Source: Moorena sp. SIO3I8
Lineage (GTDB): Bacteria; Cyanobacteriota; Cyanobacteriia; Cyanobacteriales; Coleofasciculaceae
Assembly (NCBI RefSeq): GCF_010692325.1
Contig: NZ_JAAHHW010000022.1
Span: 1 to 64,000 of the forward strand
Direction of reading: 5' to 3'
Length of the DNA stretch: 64,000 bases
The position numbers and the translations under genes were made by a program. Below, piece after piece: positions 8,799 through 17,412 of the stretch (positions within the stretch are counted from its first letter, which is position 1; each line of letters begins with the position of its first letter). The notes beneath the pieces were generated by a model. That model was not told where the DNA came from and ran no database searches. It worked only from the letters and a program-made list of their open reading frames with translations.

Positions 8799-9584
8799 AT
8801 GAGTATCCAACGCTTGGTGATATCACCTACACAGTGTCAAGACCAAGGGATTGTTTTAACTGATGCCCAACAGCATTATCTAATTAGAGTGTTGCGGCTG
8901 AGAAAGGGCGATCGCTTTATTGCTATGGATGGAGAGGGTGGCTGGTACGTTAGCGAGCTAGAAGGTGATTTGACTCAAGCTAAAATTGTCGCATCTGAGC
9001 ACATTCAAACGGAATTGCCTAAACAGGTAACCTTGATGGCGGCTATGCCTAAAGGGAGTGGATTTGAGCAAATTTGTCTGATGGCAACGGAGTTGGGAGT
9101 GACTCGGATTGTGCCGTTGAAAAGCGATCGCACTTTACTCAATCCTAGCCCTCAAAAGCTCCAGAGGTGGCGACGGATTACCCAAGAAGCAGCAGAGCAA
9201 TCAGAACGGGAAGTTGTACCGAAAATTCTTGACCCTGTTGACTTTTCCGATAGTCTTCAGTTACCGGAAACCCTAGAAGCCTATCGCTATATTTGTGTAG
9301 CTCGGGGAAAGGCTCCCCATCTACTCAATTGCTTATTAGATTTACGATTAGGATTGGATACTGGCCAAACAGACCCTGCTCAACATCCTGGCATTGTCAT
9401 TGCTACCGGACCTGAGGGTGGTTGGACAACTCAAGAGCTAGAACAAGCCACTGCTGCTGGATTTATCGCTGTTTCTCTAGGAAGTCGTATTCTCCGAGCT
9501 ATCACTGCTCCTATTGTTAGCTTGTCTATAGTAGCAGCAGTGTCGGAATCATCAGTTAAGGCAAACGGTGAGGATTTTGCTTAA
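8799..9584 (+). CDS. rsmE: 16S rRNA m3U1498 methyltransferase RsmE
   Basis: A 261-residue SPOUT-class methyltransferase that methylates N3 of U1498 in 16S rRNA using S-adenosylmethionine. An N-terminal PUA-like domain (HYLIRVLRLRKGDRF, residues 24-40) precedes the SPOUT domain, with the trefoil-knot motifs ATGPEGGW (near residue 203) and LGSRILRAITAP (near 228). Many bacterial RsmE proteins have LRxETA at the last motif; here it reads LRAITAP, which may be normal for cyanobacteria. The next downstream gene is on the same strand but 519 bp away. Confidence 0.92.
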   Translation: MSIQRLVISPTQCQDQGIVLTDAQQHYLIRVLRLRKGDRFIAMDGEGGWYVSELEGDLTQAKIVASEHIQTELPKQVTLMAAMPKGSGFEQICLMATELGVTRIVPLKSDRTLLNPSPQKLQRWRRITQEAAEQSEREVVPKILDPVDFSDSLQLPETLEAYRYICVARGKAPHLLNCLLDLRLGLDTGQTDPAQHPGIVIATGPEGGWTTQELEQATAAGFIAVSLGSRILRAITAPIVSLSIVAAVSESSVKANGEDFA

Positions 9585-9653
9585 GCAATTAATAACATCC
9601 ATGGGCAACTTAGGCAATAAACTGGGTTTGTCCATGGTTCAATTCAATTACTA

Positions 9654-10085
9654 TAGCGCTAGTTTAAGTGTGAAATTCAATCTAATCAACCCATACAACC
9701 CTTAACTCTTCTAAAAGGGTAGGGCTAGTAAAAAAAATTTGATCACCAAATTTTCGCAAACTATAGCGTTATAGTAAGCTAACTGAAATAAAAATAGCGC
9801 TAGATAATTTTTGCTCGAAATAAATATAGCGCTATTTTAAAAAAAGATTAAATCCAATTACTTTATACACCCCGTAAGCCCTGAATAAGGTTCGCGCTAT
9901 AGTATAGCTTCCATGAATCCCAAAATTAAATTAGCGCTATAGTATAGCCATCAACACTAATCATCCCATATACTCTTTACAACCCCTAAAAGAGTAGCGC
10001 TATTTAAATTTCCGGTATCACTTTATGAATTTTTGTAAAAATTTGGCAAATACAGAAATAATGTGTTATTATAAGTATAGCGCTA
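9654..10085 (+). repeat. Cluster of TAGCGCTA palindromes upstream of the HTH gene
   Basis: Six perfect copies of the 8-bp palindrome TAGCGCTA lie at 9654, 9795, 9827, 9932, 9995 and 10078, plus degenerate copies near 9763 and 9893. Two parts (9654-9728 and 9955-10002) resemble the 87-bp unit repeated at 14925-15272: a palindrome, an AT stretch, a CCCAxAxACCCTTxxC-type segment, then a short hairpin whose right arm abuts AGCGCTA. One cluster therefore precedes the HTH gene and one precedes the TPR gene. Confidence 0.8.
10043..10085 (+). promoter_or_regulatory. Probable promoter and operator of the HTH gene
   Basis: TTGGCA (10043-10048) and TATTAT (10067-10072), 18 bp apart, form a sigma-70-like promoter. 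The expected start point falls at the TAGCGCTA palindrome (10078-10085), a position where a bound repressor would block initiation. A ribosome binding site AGGAG (10091-10095) precedes the ATG by 8 bases. Regulation by the HTH product itself is inference. Confidence 0.5.
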
Positions 10086-10103
10086 ATTAAAGGAGCAAAA
10101 AAA

Positions 10104-10538
10104 ATGACCGTAGTCGGAACTACCCAAGCAGCTTTTCTTCTAGGAATTTGTGTCCAACGAGTCCGTCAACTTCTCAAAAATGGCAGAATTAAGGGTGCTC
10201 AAAAAGTTGGCAGATTTTGGCAAATTCCCCTATTTAACGGCTTGCCCAAGGTCAGTCCCGGTCGCCGTGGACCAAAGGGAACCTGGAGAAGAGGTTTCCA
10301 AAAGGTGGCCACTTACGTTCATGTCAACCAGAACGTCATTAGGCAAAATAAAAAGAACGACACCTACGAGCCTGTCCTAACCGTCAAACAAGGTAATCGC
10401 AACACCTACGGTCATTATGTGGAAATCAAAGGACCGTCTCGGTTAGTTTATCAACCTAATTGTCCCAAGGATTGTGGAGCTACAGTGTGGCTGGAAGTTG
10501 ATCCTTCTGTGGAAATTTTGACCAAACTTTTTGGCTAG
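10104..10538 (+). CDS. HTH (excisionase/MerR-type) DNA-binding protein
   Basis: A 144-residue basic protein. Residues 5-40 form a winged helix-turn-helix of the excisionase/MerR-like kind (TTQAAFLLGICVQRVRQLL, then GRIKGAQKVGRFWQIP). A Gly/Arg-rich linker and a C-terminal domain of about 80 residues with a C-P-K-D-C pair follow, which I cannot assign. A strong ribosome binding site (AGGAG) and a promoter overlapping a TAGCGCTA palindrome lie directly upstream. The palindrome cluster suggests autoregulation, or a role in handling the TAGCGCTA repeats found over the next 5 kb. There is no integrase nearby that would make it a classical excisionase. Confidence 0.7.
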   Translation: MTVVGTTQAAFLLGICVQRVRQLLKNGRIKGAQKVGRFWQIPLFNGLPKVSPGRRGPKGTWRRGFQKVATYVHVNQNVIRQNKKNDTYEPVLTVKQGNRNTYGHYVEIKGPSRLVYQPNCPKDCGATVWLEVDPSVEILTKLFG

Positions 10539-10604
10539 TGGGACTTTACTATTTTTGGGTCTGTTTAGGGGAACTAGCAGTGAATCGTTAAATACTTTTA
10601 GACT

Positions 10605-12812
10605 GTGACAAGTAATTTATATTCAAAGAAAACTGTAGTTGTTGCTAAATCGGATAGGGCTGACTACACAACAATTGCGGAGGCGATTAAAAATGCCCAA
10701 CCTGAAACCATAATTTTAGTAAAGCCAGGGATTTATAGAGAAAGCATTGTTATTGATAAATCTCTAGAAATTTTAGGAGATGGGAAAGTCTCCGATATTG
10801 TTATTGAGGCCACTAATCTGAACTGCATTCTGATGCAAACAGACTATGCAATAGTGCGAGGCTTAACTTTGCGAGAATGCACTGTAGGTGTGTGTGTCCC
10901 CAAGGGACAGTTAATCCTTGAAAATTGTGATATGACCGCCTATGACTGTGGTATAGTTATTTGTGATTCTAAAGCAAATCCCATTATTCGTCGCTGCTGT
11001 ATTCATGATGGACAAGGTAACGGGATTCAGATTCAAGATAATGGTCAAGGAGTAATAGAAGACTGCGACATCTATGGCAATACTTATTCAGGAGTGAAGA
11101 TCGATAAAGGTGGCAATCCCATGATCCGTCGCTGTCGTATTTATGATGGTAAACAAACCGGAATTTGGATTACAGACAATGGATTAGGAACCCTAGAAGA
11201 CTGCGATATCTATGGCAATACTTATCCAGGAGTGTTTATTGATACAGGTGGCAATCCCACGGTCCGTAACTGTCGTATTTATGATGGTAAACAAACCGGA
11301 ATTTGGATTACAGACAATGGATTAGGAACCCTAGAAGACTGCGACATCTATGGCAATACTGCTCCAGGAGTGTTTATTGATACAGGTAGCAATCCCACGA
11401 TCCGGCACTGTCGTATTTATGATGGTAAACAAATCGGAATTGCGATTCAAGACAATGGATTAGGAACCCTAGAAGACTGCGACATCTATGGCAATACTGC
11501 TTCAGGAGTAGATATCTCTAAAGGTAGCAATCCCACGATCCATCGCTGTCGTATTTATGATGGTAAACAAATCGGAATTTTGATTCAAGACAATGGATTA
11601 GGAACCCTAGAAGACTGCGACATCTATGGCAATACTGCTCCAGGAGTGTTTATTGATACAGGTGGCAACCCCACGGTCCGTCGCTGTCGTATTTATGATG
11701 GTAAAAGTTTCGGAATTTTGATTATAGACAACGGATTAGGAACCCTGGAAGACTGCGACATTTATGGTAATACTTATGAAGAAGTGGTTATCTCTGAAGC
11801 TAGCAATCCCACTATCCGTAACTGTCGTATTTATGATGGGAAAGGATACGGAATTTGGATTAAAGACAATGGATTAGGAACCCTAGAAGACTGCGACATC
11901 TATGGTAATACTTATCGAGGAGTTGATATCGATAAAGCTAGCAATCCCACGCTCCGTCGCTGTCGTATTTATGATGATAAACAAAACGGAATTTGGATTA
12001 CAGACAATGGATTAGGAACCCTAGAAGACTGCGACATCTATGGTAATACTTATTCAGCAGTGCAGATCGATAAAGGTAGCAATCCTACTCTCCGTCGCTG
12101 TCGTATTTATGATGGTAAAAGTTTCGGAATTGGGATTACAGACAATGGATTAGGAACTCTAGAAGACTGCGATATCTATGGTAATACTAGTCTAGGAGTG
12201 TCTATTGATAAAGGTAGCAATCCCACGCTCCGTCGCTGTCGTATTTATGATGGTAAAAGTTTCGGAATTGGGATTACAGACAATGGATTAGGAACTCTAG
12301 AAGACTGCGACATCTATGCTAATACTAGTCTAGGAGTGCAAATTAATAATAACAGTAATCCTACTCTCCGTCGTTGTCGAATTGAAAACCATCCTTTTCC
12401 AGGAATTCAAATTGAAGAAGGATGTAATCCATTGTTTCGTCGCTGTATTCTTAGGAGTAATAGACCATTCTATTTAGGAATTGCTGGTATACTAAGTCTT
12501 TCTATTGCCTTACCTGTAGCTATAGCTGGGGGTTTGGTAATTACTCCCACTATAGCTTTAGCCTTAGCTGTGATTGGATTTGTATTTTACAAACTGCGTA
12601 AAAATAGGTTTAATAAACAATATATTATCGAAATAATATCTCTCACCCTAGTATTAGGCGCAAATTTAGGATATACTTTTTTGCTAAGTTTTAATATTTA
12701 TAGCTTTTTAGCCTCATTGATAACGGGTTGGGCCTGGCAAAGTAGGCTTTTTAAGCCACTTTTTAAGCAATCTAAGTTAGTATCCAAGTATCAGCTTAAT
12801 AGATCTCTTTAA
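10605..12812 (+). CDS. Right-handed beta-helix (PbH1) repeat membrane protein
   Basis: A 735-residue protein with a GTG start. Residues 10-55 (YTTIAEAI ... VKPGIYRE ... LEILGDG) resemble the pectinesterase/NosD-like start of parallel beta-helices. About ten nearly identical 46-residue repeats follow (LEDCDIYGNT ... NPTxRRCRIYDGK ... GIxIxDNGLG), each two helical coils, to about residue 610. The C-terminal 115 residues hold three or four hydrophobic segments (about 624-655 and 672-712), so the helix domain is probably membrane-anchored. The repeats are so alike in DNA that unequal recombination should change copy number. Polysaccharide binding or surface display is a family-based guess. Confidence 0.82.
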   Translation: MTSNLYSKKTVVVAKSDRADYTTIAEAIKNAQPETIILVKPGIYRESIVIDKSLEILGDGKVSDIVIEATNLNCILMQTDYAIVRGLTLRECTVGVCVPKGQLILENCDMTAYDCGIVICDSKANPIIRRCCIHDGQGNGIQIQDNGQGVIEDCDIYGNTYSGVKIDKGGNPMIRRCRIYDGKQTGIWITDNGLGTLEDCDIYGNTYPGVFIDTGGNPTVRNCRIYDGKQTGIWITDNGLGTLEDCDIYGNTAPGVFIDTGSNPTIRHCRIYDGKQIGIAIQDNGLGTLEDCDIYGNTASGVDISKGSNPTIHRCRIYDGKQIGILIQDNGLGTLEDCDIYGNTAPGVFIDTGGNPTVRRCRIYDGKSFGILIIDNGLGTLEDCDIYGNTYEEVVISEASNPTIRNCRIYDGKGYGIWIKDNGLGTLEDCDIYGNTYRGVDIDKASNPTLRRCRIYDDKQNGIWITDNGLGTLEDCDIYGNTYSAVQIDKGSNPTLRRCRIYDGKSFGIGITDNGLGTLEDCDIYGNTSLGVSIDKGSNPTLRRCRIYDGKSFGIGITDNGLGTLEDCDIYANTSLGVQINNNSNPTLRRCRIENHPFPGIQIEEGCNPLFRRCILRSNRPFYLGIAGILSLSIALPVAIAGGLVITPTIALALAVIGFVFYKLRKNRFNKQYIIEIISLTLVLGANLGYTFLLSFNIYSFLASLITGWAWQSRLFKPLFKQSKLVSKYQLNRSL
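11052..12431 (+). repeat. Ten 138-bp intragenic tandem repeats
   Basis: An exact 138-bp period (for example GACTGCGA at 11061 and 11199) encodes 46-residue beta-helix units. The middle copies are almost identical in DNA, differing mainly at the codons after IYGNT and after YDGK, where residues such as YPG, APG, ASG, YRG and SLG alternate. The last copy is diverged. Confidence 0.9.
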
Positions 12813-12924
12813 TTCAATTATTTTTCGGTGAACTATGCTCTAAATCTTGAGGTATAACCAGTTTTAAAGACTGGGTAATTATCAATAATGATAAGTTAAT
12901 GACATAAGGTTGGGATAAGTTTTT

Positions 12925-14335
12925 CACTCCAATTCGTTGACTGTCGGATATTTCAGCAATTTTTGATGATCATGCGTACGCCTTCAGCCTTGTTGATCGC
13001 CCTATCATTCACATTGGCCAGCAAAAGCGGTCAATAACTATAACAGTAGTTAAATTTTTCCACTCAATCCTCCGACTGTCGTAAATTCCAGCAATTTGGG
13101 CTAATCGCGATCGCGTAGCTTGACTGCATGTCAATCGCACTAGCAACAGCAACAAAGCCGTGAAAATCCTTGGATTATCGAAAATTCCAGCAATTTGGGC
13201 TAATAACAATAGCGCTAGCTTAATCAACCCACGATAGTTATCGAAAATTCCAACAATTTGGGCTAATAACAATAGCGCTAGCTTAATCAACAAAGGGTGA
13301 AAATCCTTTACTGTCGAAAATTTCAGCAATTTTGGGTAATCACGATACTACTAGCAACAGCAACAAAGCCGTGAAAATCCTTACTGTCGGAAATTTCAGC
13401 AATTTTAGAAATAATGCGATCGCGTTAGCTTGAGCAACGCGCGATAGTTATCGAAAATTCTAGCAATTTGGGCTAATAACAATAGCGCTAGCTTAATCAA
13501 CCCACGATAGTTATCGAAAATTACAACAATTTCGGATGATCACGATAGCGCTAGCAACAGCAACAAAGCCTGAAAATCCTTTACTGTCGGAAATTTCAAC
13601 AATTTTAGAAATAATGTGATCCCCCCTTGTTGAGCAACAAAGCCGTGAAAATCCTTTACTGTCGGAAATTTCAACAATTTTGGATAATCTCGATACTGCG
13701 TTGGTTGAGCAACAAAGGGTGAAAATCCTTTACTGTCTGAATTTCCAGCAATTTTAGAAATCATGCGTTCGCGTAGCGGCTCGTAGCGAGCATCGCGTTA
13801 GCAACAGCAACGGGCGATAGTTATGGAAAATTACAACAATTTCGGATGATCACGTTCGCGTAGCGTGACCAAAGGTCAATAGCGCTAGCAACAGCAACAA
13901 AGCCTGAAAATCCTTTACTGTCGGGATTTCCAGCAATTCGCGATCGCATAAGCGCGGAAGCTGAGCCCTTTGGCCACGCGGGGCGCGTTCGCGTAGCGTC
14001 GGCTTTGCCGAAACGCTTCCGGAGCGTAGCGTGACTGCATGTCAATGGCGCGTTGGTTGAGCAACGGGCGATAGTTATCGAAAATTCCAGCAATTTGGGC
14101 TAATAACGATAGCGCTAGCTTAATCAACGCGCGATAGTTATCGAAAATTACAACAATTTCGGATGATCACGATAGCGCTAGCAACAGCAACAAAGCCTGA
14201 AAATCCTTTACTGTCGGGATTTCCAGCAATTTTCGATAATCAGGATACTACTAGCAACAGCAACAAAGGGTGAAAATCGTTCACTGTTGGAAATTTCAAC
14301 AGTTATCGTAAATTCCAACAATCTAAGAAATTATG
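12925..14335. repeat. Array of 63/73-bp imperfect repeats with TAGCGCTA
   Basis: About 18 copies of a core CARCAATTT preceded by TCGRAAATTTC or TTATCGAAAATT. Core starts: 12954, 13089, 13188, 13251, 13324, 13397, 13461, 13524, 13597, 13672, 13746, 13834, 13931, 14088, 14151, 14224, 14297 and 14316. Spacings cluster at 63-64 and 73-75 bp. Between cores, recurring blocks are TAGCGCTAGC, AACAGCAACAAAGC, and either GTGAAAATCCTTTACTGTCG or GCGATAGTTATCG. Copies of the dispersed hairpin repeat and HIP1 have entered it. Open frames across it are repeat artefacts; I see no gene. Confidence 0.88.
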
Positions 14336-14365
14336 CGATCGCACAAGCGATCACATTCTTCGATC

Positions 14366-14563
14366 TTACTCTTCAGATTCTTTCTCCATAGGCTCAGGTA
14401 AATCAAAAATAATAATAAATTTCCCATCAGGCATCAGTCGTTTAAGTGCCTGCAAATGCCCTTCGGCATCGGACCGGTTCCGGTAACGACCAACAACGAC
14501 CCGTTGCATTTGTGGCAATAGGTGAATGACCGCCCATGGATAGAGGCGTTGGGAGTAGGTCAT
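14366..14563 (-). CDS. Small conserved hypothetical protein, 65 aa
   Basis: A 65-residue protein with a good ribosome binding site (AAGGAGA) 12 bases before the ATG and a TATAAT-like box about 90 bases upstream. The pattern YPWAVIHLLPQMQRVVVGRYRNRSDAEGHLQ resembles a single SPOR-like beta-alpha-beta unit, but I cannot assign a function. It is a real small gene on the evidence of its translation signals. It lies just after the large repeat array. Confidence 0.7.
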   Translation of the reverse strand: MTYSQRLYPWAVIHLLPQMQRVVVGRYRNRSDAEGHLQALKRLMPDGKFIIIFDLPEPMEKESEE

Positions 14564-14720
14564 AATTCTAAGTATCTCCTTAAGTGGGGTACTAGAGCCA
14601 GCCCTAGAGCGTCGAAAATCCGTGGCTGGCTCTTAACGTTTTCACGTCTATAATCCTATTATAGCATATAAATAATCTTTAATTATAACATTTTTTTAAA
14701 AGTTTTGTAACAAACTTGTC

Positions 14721-14755
14721 AGGGAGTAGGGAGTAGGGAGTAGGGAGTAGGGAGA
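14721..14755 (+). repeat. AGGGAGT heptamer array
   Basis: Four perfect tandem copies of AGGGAGT and a partial fifth, typical of the heptanucleotide repeats of filamentous cyanobacteria. Confidence 0.85.
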
Positions 14756-14804
14756 TAGAGAAGATTCTGATTAACGGTAATTATCTTGATTTACAGCAAT
14801 TTTC

Positions 14805-14878
14805 GCCCCCCTAGCCCCCCAATTTTGGGGGGAAATTGAGTTAAAGTCCCCCAGAATTGGGGGACCCACGGGGGCTTG
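14805..14878. repeat. G/C-run double hairpin repeat
   Basis: Two adjacent palindromes, CCCCCCAA-TT-TTGGGGGG (14815-14832) and GTCCCCCA-GAAT-TGGGGGAC (14847-14866), flanked by CCCCC and GGGGG runs. The arrangement looks like a small dispersed repeat or miniature element rather than a gene-specific terminator. Confidence 0.6.
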
Positions 14879-14924
14879 TAGCTAAAGGGAGTGAGGTCGA
14901 TTCATCTGAAAACAGCTGTAAATT

Positions 14925-15272
14925 AGCGCTAGATAAATTCGACCAAAGTATAGCGCTAATTTAACCTACTCCCTCAATTATCCCAAATACTCCTTAACAC
15001 CCCAAAAATTCAGCGCTAGATAAATTCGGCTAAAGTATAGCGCTAATTTAAACTACTCACTTAATTATCCCAAATACCCCTTAACACTTTAAAAAGTGAG
15101 CGCTAGATAAATTCGGCTAAAGTATAGCGCTAATTTAAACTACTCACTTAATTACCCCAAATACCCCTTAACACTTTAAAAAGTGAGCGCTAGATAAATT
15201 CGGCTAAAGTATAGCGCTAATTTAACTTAATACCTTAATAATCCCAAATATCCCTTAAGACTACAAAAAGTC
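14925..15272 (+). repeat. Four exact-period 87-bp tandem repeats
   Basis: AGCGCT recurs at 14925, 15012, 15099 and 15186, and AGCGAT at 15273, giving a constant 87-bp period. Each unit also has TAGCGCTA 26 bases further in (14951, 15038, 15125, 15212) and ends in a short hairpin directly before the next AGCGCT. The hairpin is CACTTT/AAAGTG in two copies and GACT/AGTC in the last; the first copy has lost it. The array ends about 100 bp before the TPR gene. Confidence 0.9.
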
Positions 15273-15372
15273 AGCGATTTTAACTGCTCCCTAGGAGCAT
15301 CTGATTTTACACTTAAGTTAAAGGCGAGAGACCGAATGTCTAACACTTGGTGATCTAACACCTAACGCTATC

Positions 15373-16479
15373 ATGCTTAAGCAAATTGCTGATGCTTTTG
15401 AGCACCATGATTATCAAACTGCTGCGCGATTAATTAAACAACTTCTGAAGCAAGAGCCCAATAATCCCTGGACACAGCTTTATCTAGGACGGCTCCAGGA
15501 AGTCAGAGGTAAGCTAGAAGCAGCTGAAAGAATCTATCGACAGTTACTGAAAGGAACACCTGTTCCTAAAATTATGGCGCAAGCTCGTCAGGGACTAGCA
15601 CGCTTAGAAGCTACGGCAAAAGAACAGCGCCGACAAGCCCTAGCCCAAGCAACGGCTGACCCTGAAAGTAATCAATTGGGAGTATTAGTCCTAAAGCCGA
15701 TCAGCCAAGAAGAGAAACCAACAGCAGCTCAAAACTTAGCTCGTATCCTGGGGATAGACCCTTACACCGCAAGGCTACAGCTACCTACGAGAGGCTGGCG
15801 TTTATACCGCACTGGACCTGTGGGAGAACTTAAGTATTATGGCTCCTTACTGCGAGAAGCATCAATAAAATGTTTGTGGGCAGCAATAGCAGATATCAAA
15901 ACAATTAATATCTATCAAGTTAAGTATTTTTCTGACAGTAGTGACCAGGAAACTACTGTAGTTTGTCACAACTCTCAGGGACAGTTGGGGTCTTTTAGCT
16001 TTAACTGGTCCGAAGTGACCCAACGAGTAGAAGGACGGTTGCCTTTGTTTGAGAAGGTAGTAGACTTAGATGCGCGACGGAATTTAACTCGTAAAACCCA
16101 AACCTTAGACTATGCCCTGGTTTGTGACTTGCATTTACCAAAGCGCCACAGTATTCTCAGACTATGCGATCGCAATTATCAATTTCAGCAAGGAATTGCT
16201 CTAACCCTCAAGCCAGTTTCTCATCAGAACAAGCAATCCCAAGACTCTCGTATACACCAAAGCACTACAAGAGTCAACTGGAACAACTTAGCTGATTACT
16301 TAAATGTTCGATTGCTTGAGAAGCCAGTATGGTCTGACTTTAGCACCTTTGCGCAAACTGCTCTAGACTACCAAGATATGCTAGAAAAATTGGAGTCTCA
16401 TATCGACTTATTTCGCCTGGTCGAGACTCCTTGGGATCCAGCATTTCAGTTGTATAGTGGACTAGTGTTTCTTGAGTAA
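15373..16479 (+). CDS. Tetratricopeptide repeat protein, cyanobacterial type
   Basis: A 368-residue protein. Residues 1-75 form about two TPR units (FEHHDYQTAARLIKQLL, then WTQLYLGRLQEVRGKLEAAERIY). A Gln/Ala-rich helix follows, and the remaining 260 residues form a globular domain with no motif I can name. The N-terminal TPR plus this C-terminal domain is an arrangement I associate with conserved cyanobacterial proteins of unknown function, likely a scaffold. No signal peptide is present, so it should be cytoplasmic. No clear ribosome binding site is seen. The 87-bp repeats end about 100 bp upstream. Confidence 0.75.
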   Translation: MLKQIADAFEHHDYQTAARLIKQLLKQEPNNPWTQLYLGRLQEVRGKLEAAERIYRQLLKGTPVPKIMAQARQGLARLEATAKEQRRQALAQATADPESNQLGVLVLKPISQEEKPTAAQNLARILGIDPYTARLQLPTRGWRLYRTGPVGELKYYGSLLREASIKCLWAAIADIKTINIYQVKYFSDSSDQETTVVCHNSQGQLGSFSFNWSEVTQRVEGRLPLFEKVVDLDARRNLTRKTQTLDYALVCDLHLPKRHSILRLCDRNYQFQQGIALTLKPVSHQNKQSQDSRIHQSTTRVNWNNLADYLNVRLLEKPVWSDFSTFAQTALDYQDMLEKLESHIDLFRLVETPWDPAFQLYSGLVFLE

Positions 16480-16490
16480 TAACTAATCTA

Positions 16491-16985
16491 TTAACGAGGG
16501 GTCTGCATCTGAGCAGCCATGTCGAGGAACTTATTCATGCTAGGACCAGGACGCCGACGAGGCATGATCATTGGTACGTATTTGGTCGCAAAGGTCGTTT
16601 CCGGCTGCCCTTTTGCCTTGTTATTGACAAGTGCTGCTGCTGAATTGATTGCCGCTACTGGTGTTGGCTCAGGAGCAGCTGCCTTGTTTTTAGCTTCTGC
16701 TTCAGCTTGTTTCTTAGCCTTTGCTTCAGCCTTAGCCTTTGCTAGTTGTTCTTTCTTCGCTTGACGAGCAGATTTAGTATCAGCAGCAACAGCTGTTGGT
16801 TCTACGGTCGGAGTTTCAACTGTTGCTTCAGCTGTTGCTACTGGGGTCGGAGTTTCCACTGTTGCCTCAGCTTTAGCCGGTTCTGGCTTCTGTTCTACCG
16901 CCGGTTGCTCGGGGGTGCTAGTTTCGCTTTCGTCTAGCTCCAGATAAAAGCCCTTGGATTTATTGCGCTTAAACAAACCTACCAT
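16491..16985 (-). CDS. Low-complexity conserved cyanobacterial protein
   Basis: A 164-residue protein. The N-terminus MVGLFKRNKSKGFYLELDE and the C-terminus (TFATKYVPM ... RRRPGPSMNKFLDMA) look ordered and conserved; between them lie an A/V/T/P/E-rich linker and a K/A/E-rich helix (about residues 70-105). A ribosome binding site-like GAGAGG precedes the ATG. The order suggests a protein with two short binding motifs on a flexible linker; its function is unknown. It is convergent with the TPR gene, 11 bp apart. Confidence 0.7.
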   Translation of the reverse strand: MVGLFKRNKSKGFYLELDESETSTPEQPAVEQKPEPAKAEATVETPTPVATAEATVETPTVEPTAVAADTKSARQAKKEQLAKAKAEAKAKKQAEAEAKNKAAAPEPTPVAAINSAAALVNNKAKGQPETTFATKYVPMIMPRRRPGPSMNKFLDMAAQMQTPR

Positions 16986-17412
16986 TTACAAATACCTCTC
17001 TAAATTAGTTTTAATGGAAGCTATTACCCTCAGTGCGATCGCAGCTGGGGCTACAAGCTTGGCCCAGGACATATATCGGTAATCGGTAATCGGTAATCGG
17101 TAATTGTGCTTAATCCTTACTGATCACCTTTACCAACTAACCATTTACTGACAAACCCGACTCTGTCCTGGCTTAAGTGAATAGGCTCACTGCTTATCTT
17201 GGGTGACCAATCGTTTGATGAAACTTAACCAAACGTTGCATTTGTTTAATAATTATGAGTGACTACTTCACTTATTGCAACATTTTAAAGAGTTTTGTTC
17301 ATTAAACTTTACATTAAGCCCTTTCTAAGTATATTTACTTAGATTTTTAGAGCTAAAGACCACCAGGTAATTTAGAAAAGTTTACAGTTATCTCAGATTT
17401 TTGAGGAAAGCT
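16986..17412. other. Intergenic with ATCGGTA heptamer array
   Basis: A spacer upstream of asnS. Four copies of ATCGGTA lie at about 17072-17101. The rest is AT-rich and probably carries the asnS promoter, though I cannot place it firmly. Confidence 0.6.

Noticed and set aside
13009-14127. Several minus-strand open frames in the repeat array
   Set aside because: Their sequences repeat the same LLLLAQIAGI-type peptides, which are translations of the DNA repeat.
12925-14335. Possible CRISPR array
   Set aside because: Units are 63-75 bp with several conserved blocks and no unique spacers, and no cas genes are nearby; the lone Cas4-like nuclease is 31 kb away.
14925-15272. Possible CRISPR-like array of 87-bp units
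   Set aside because: Nearly the whole unit is conserved, so there are no spacers.
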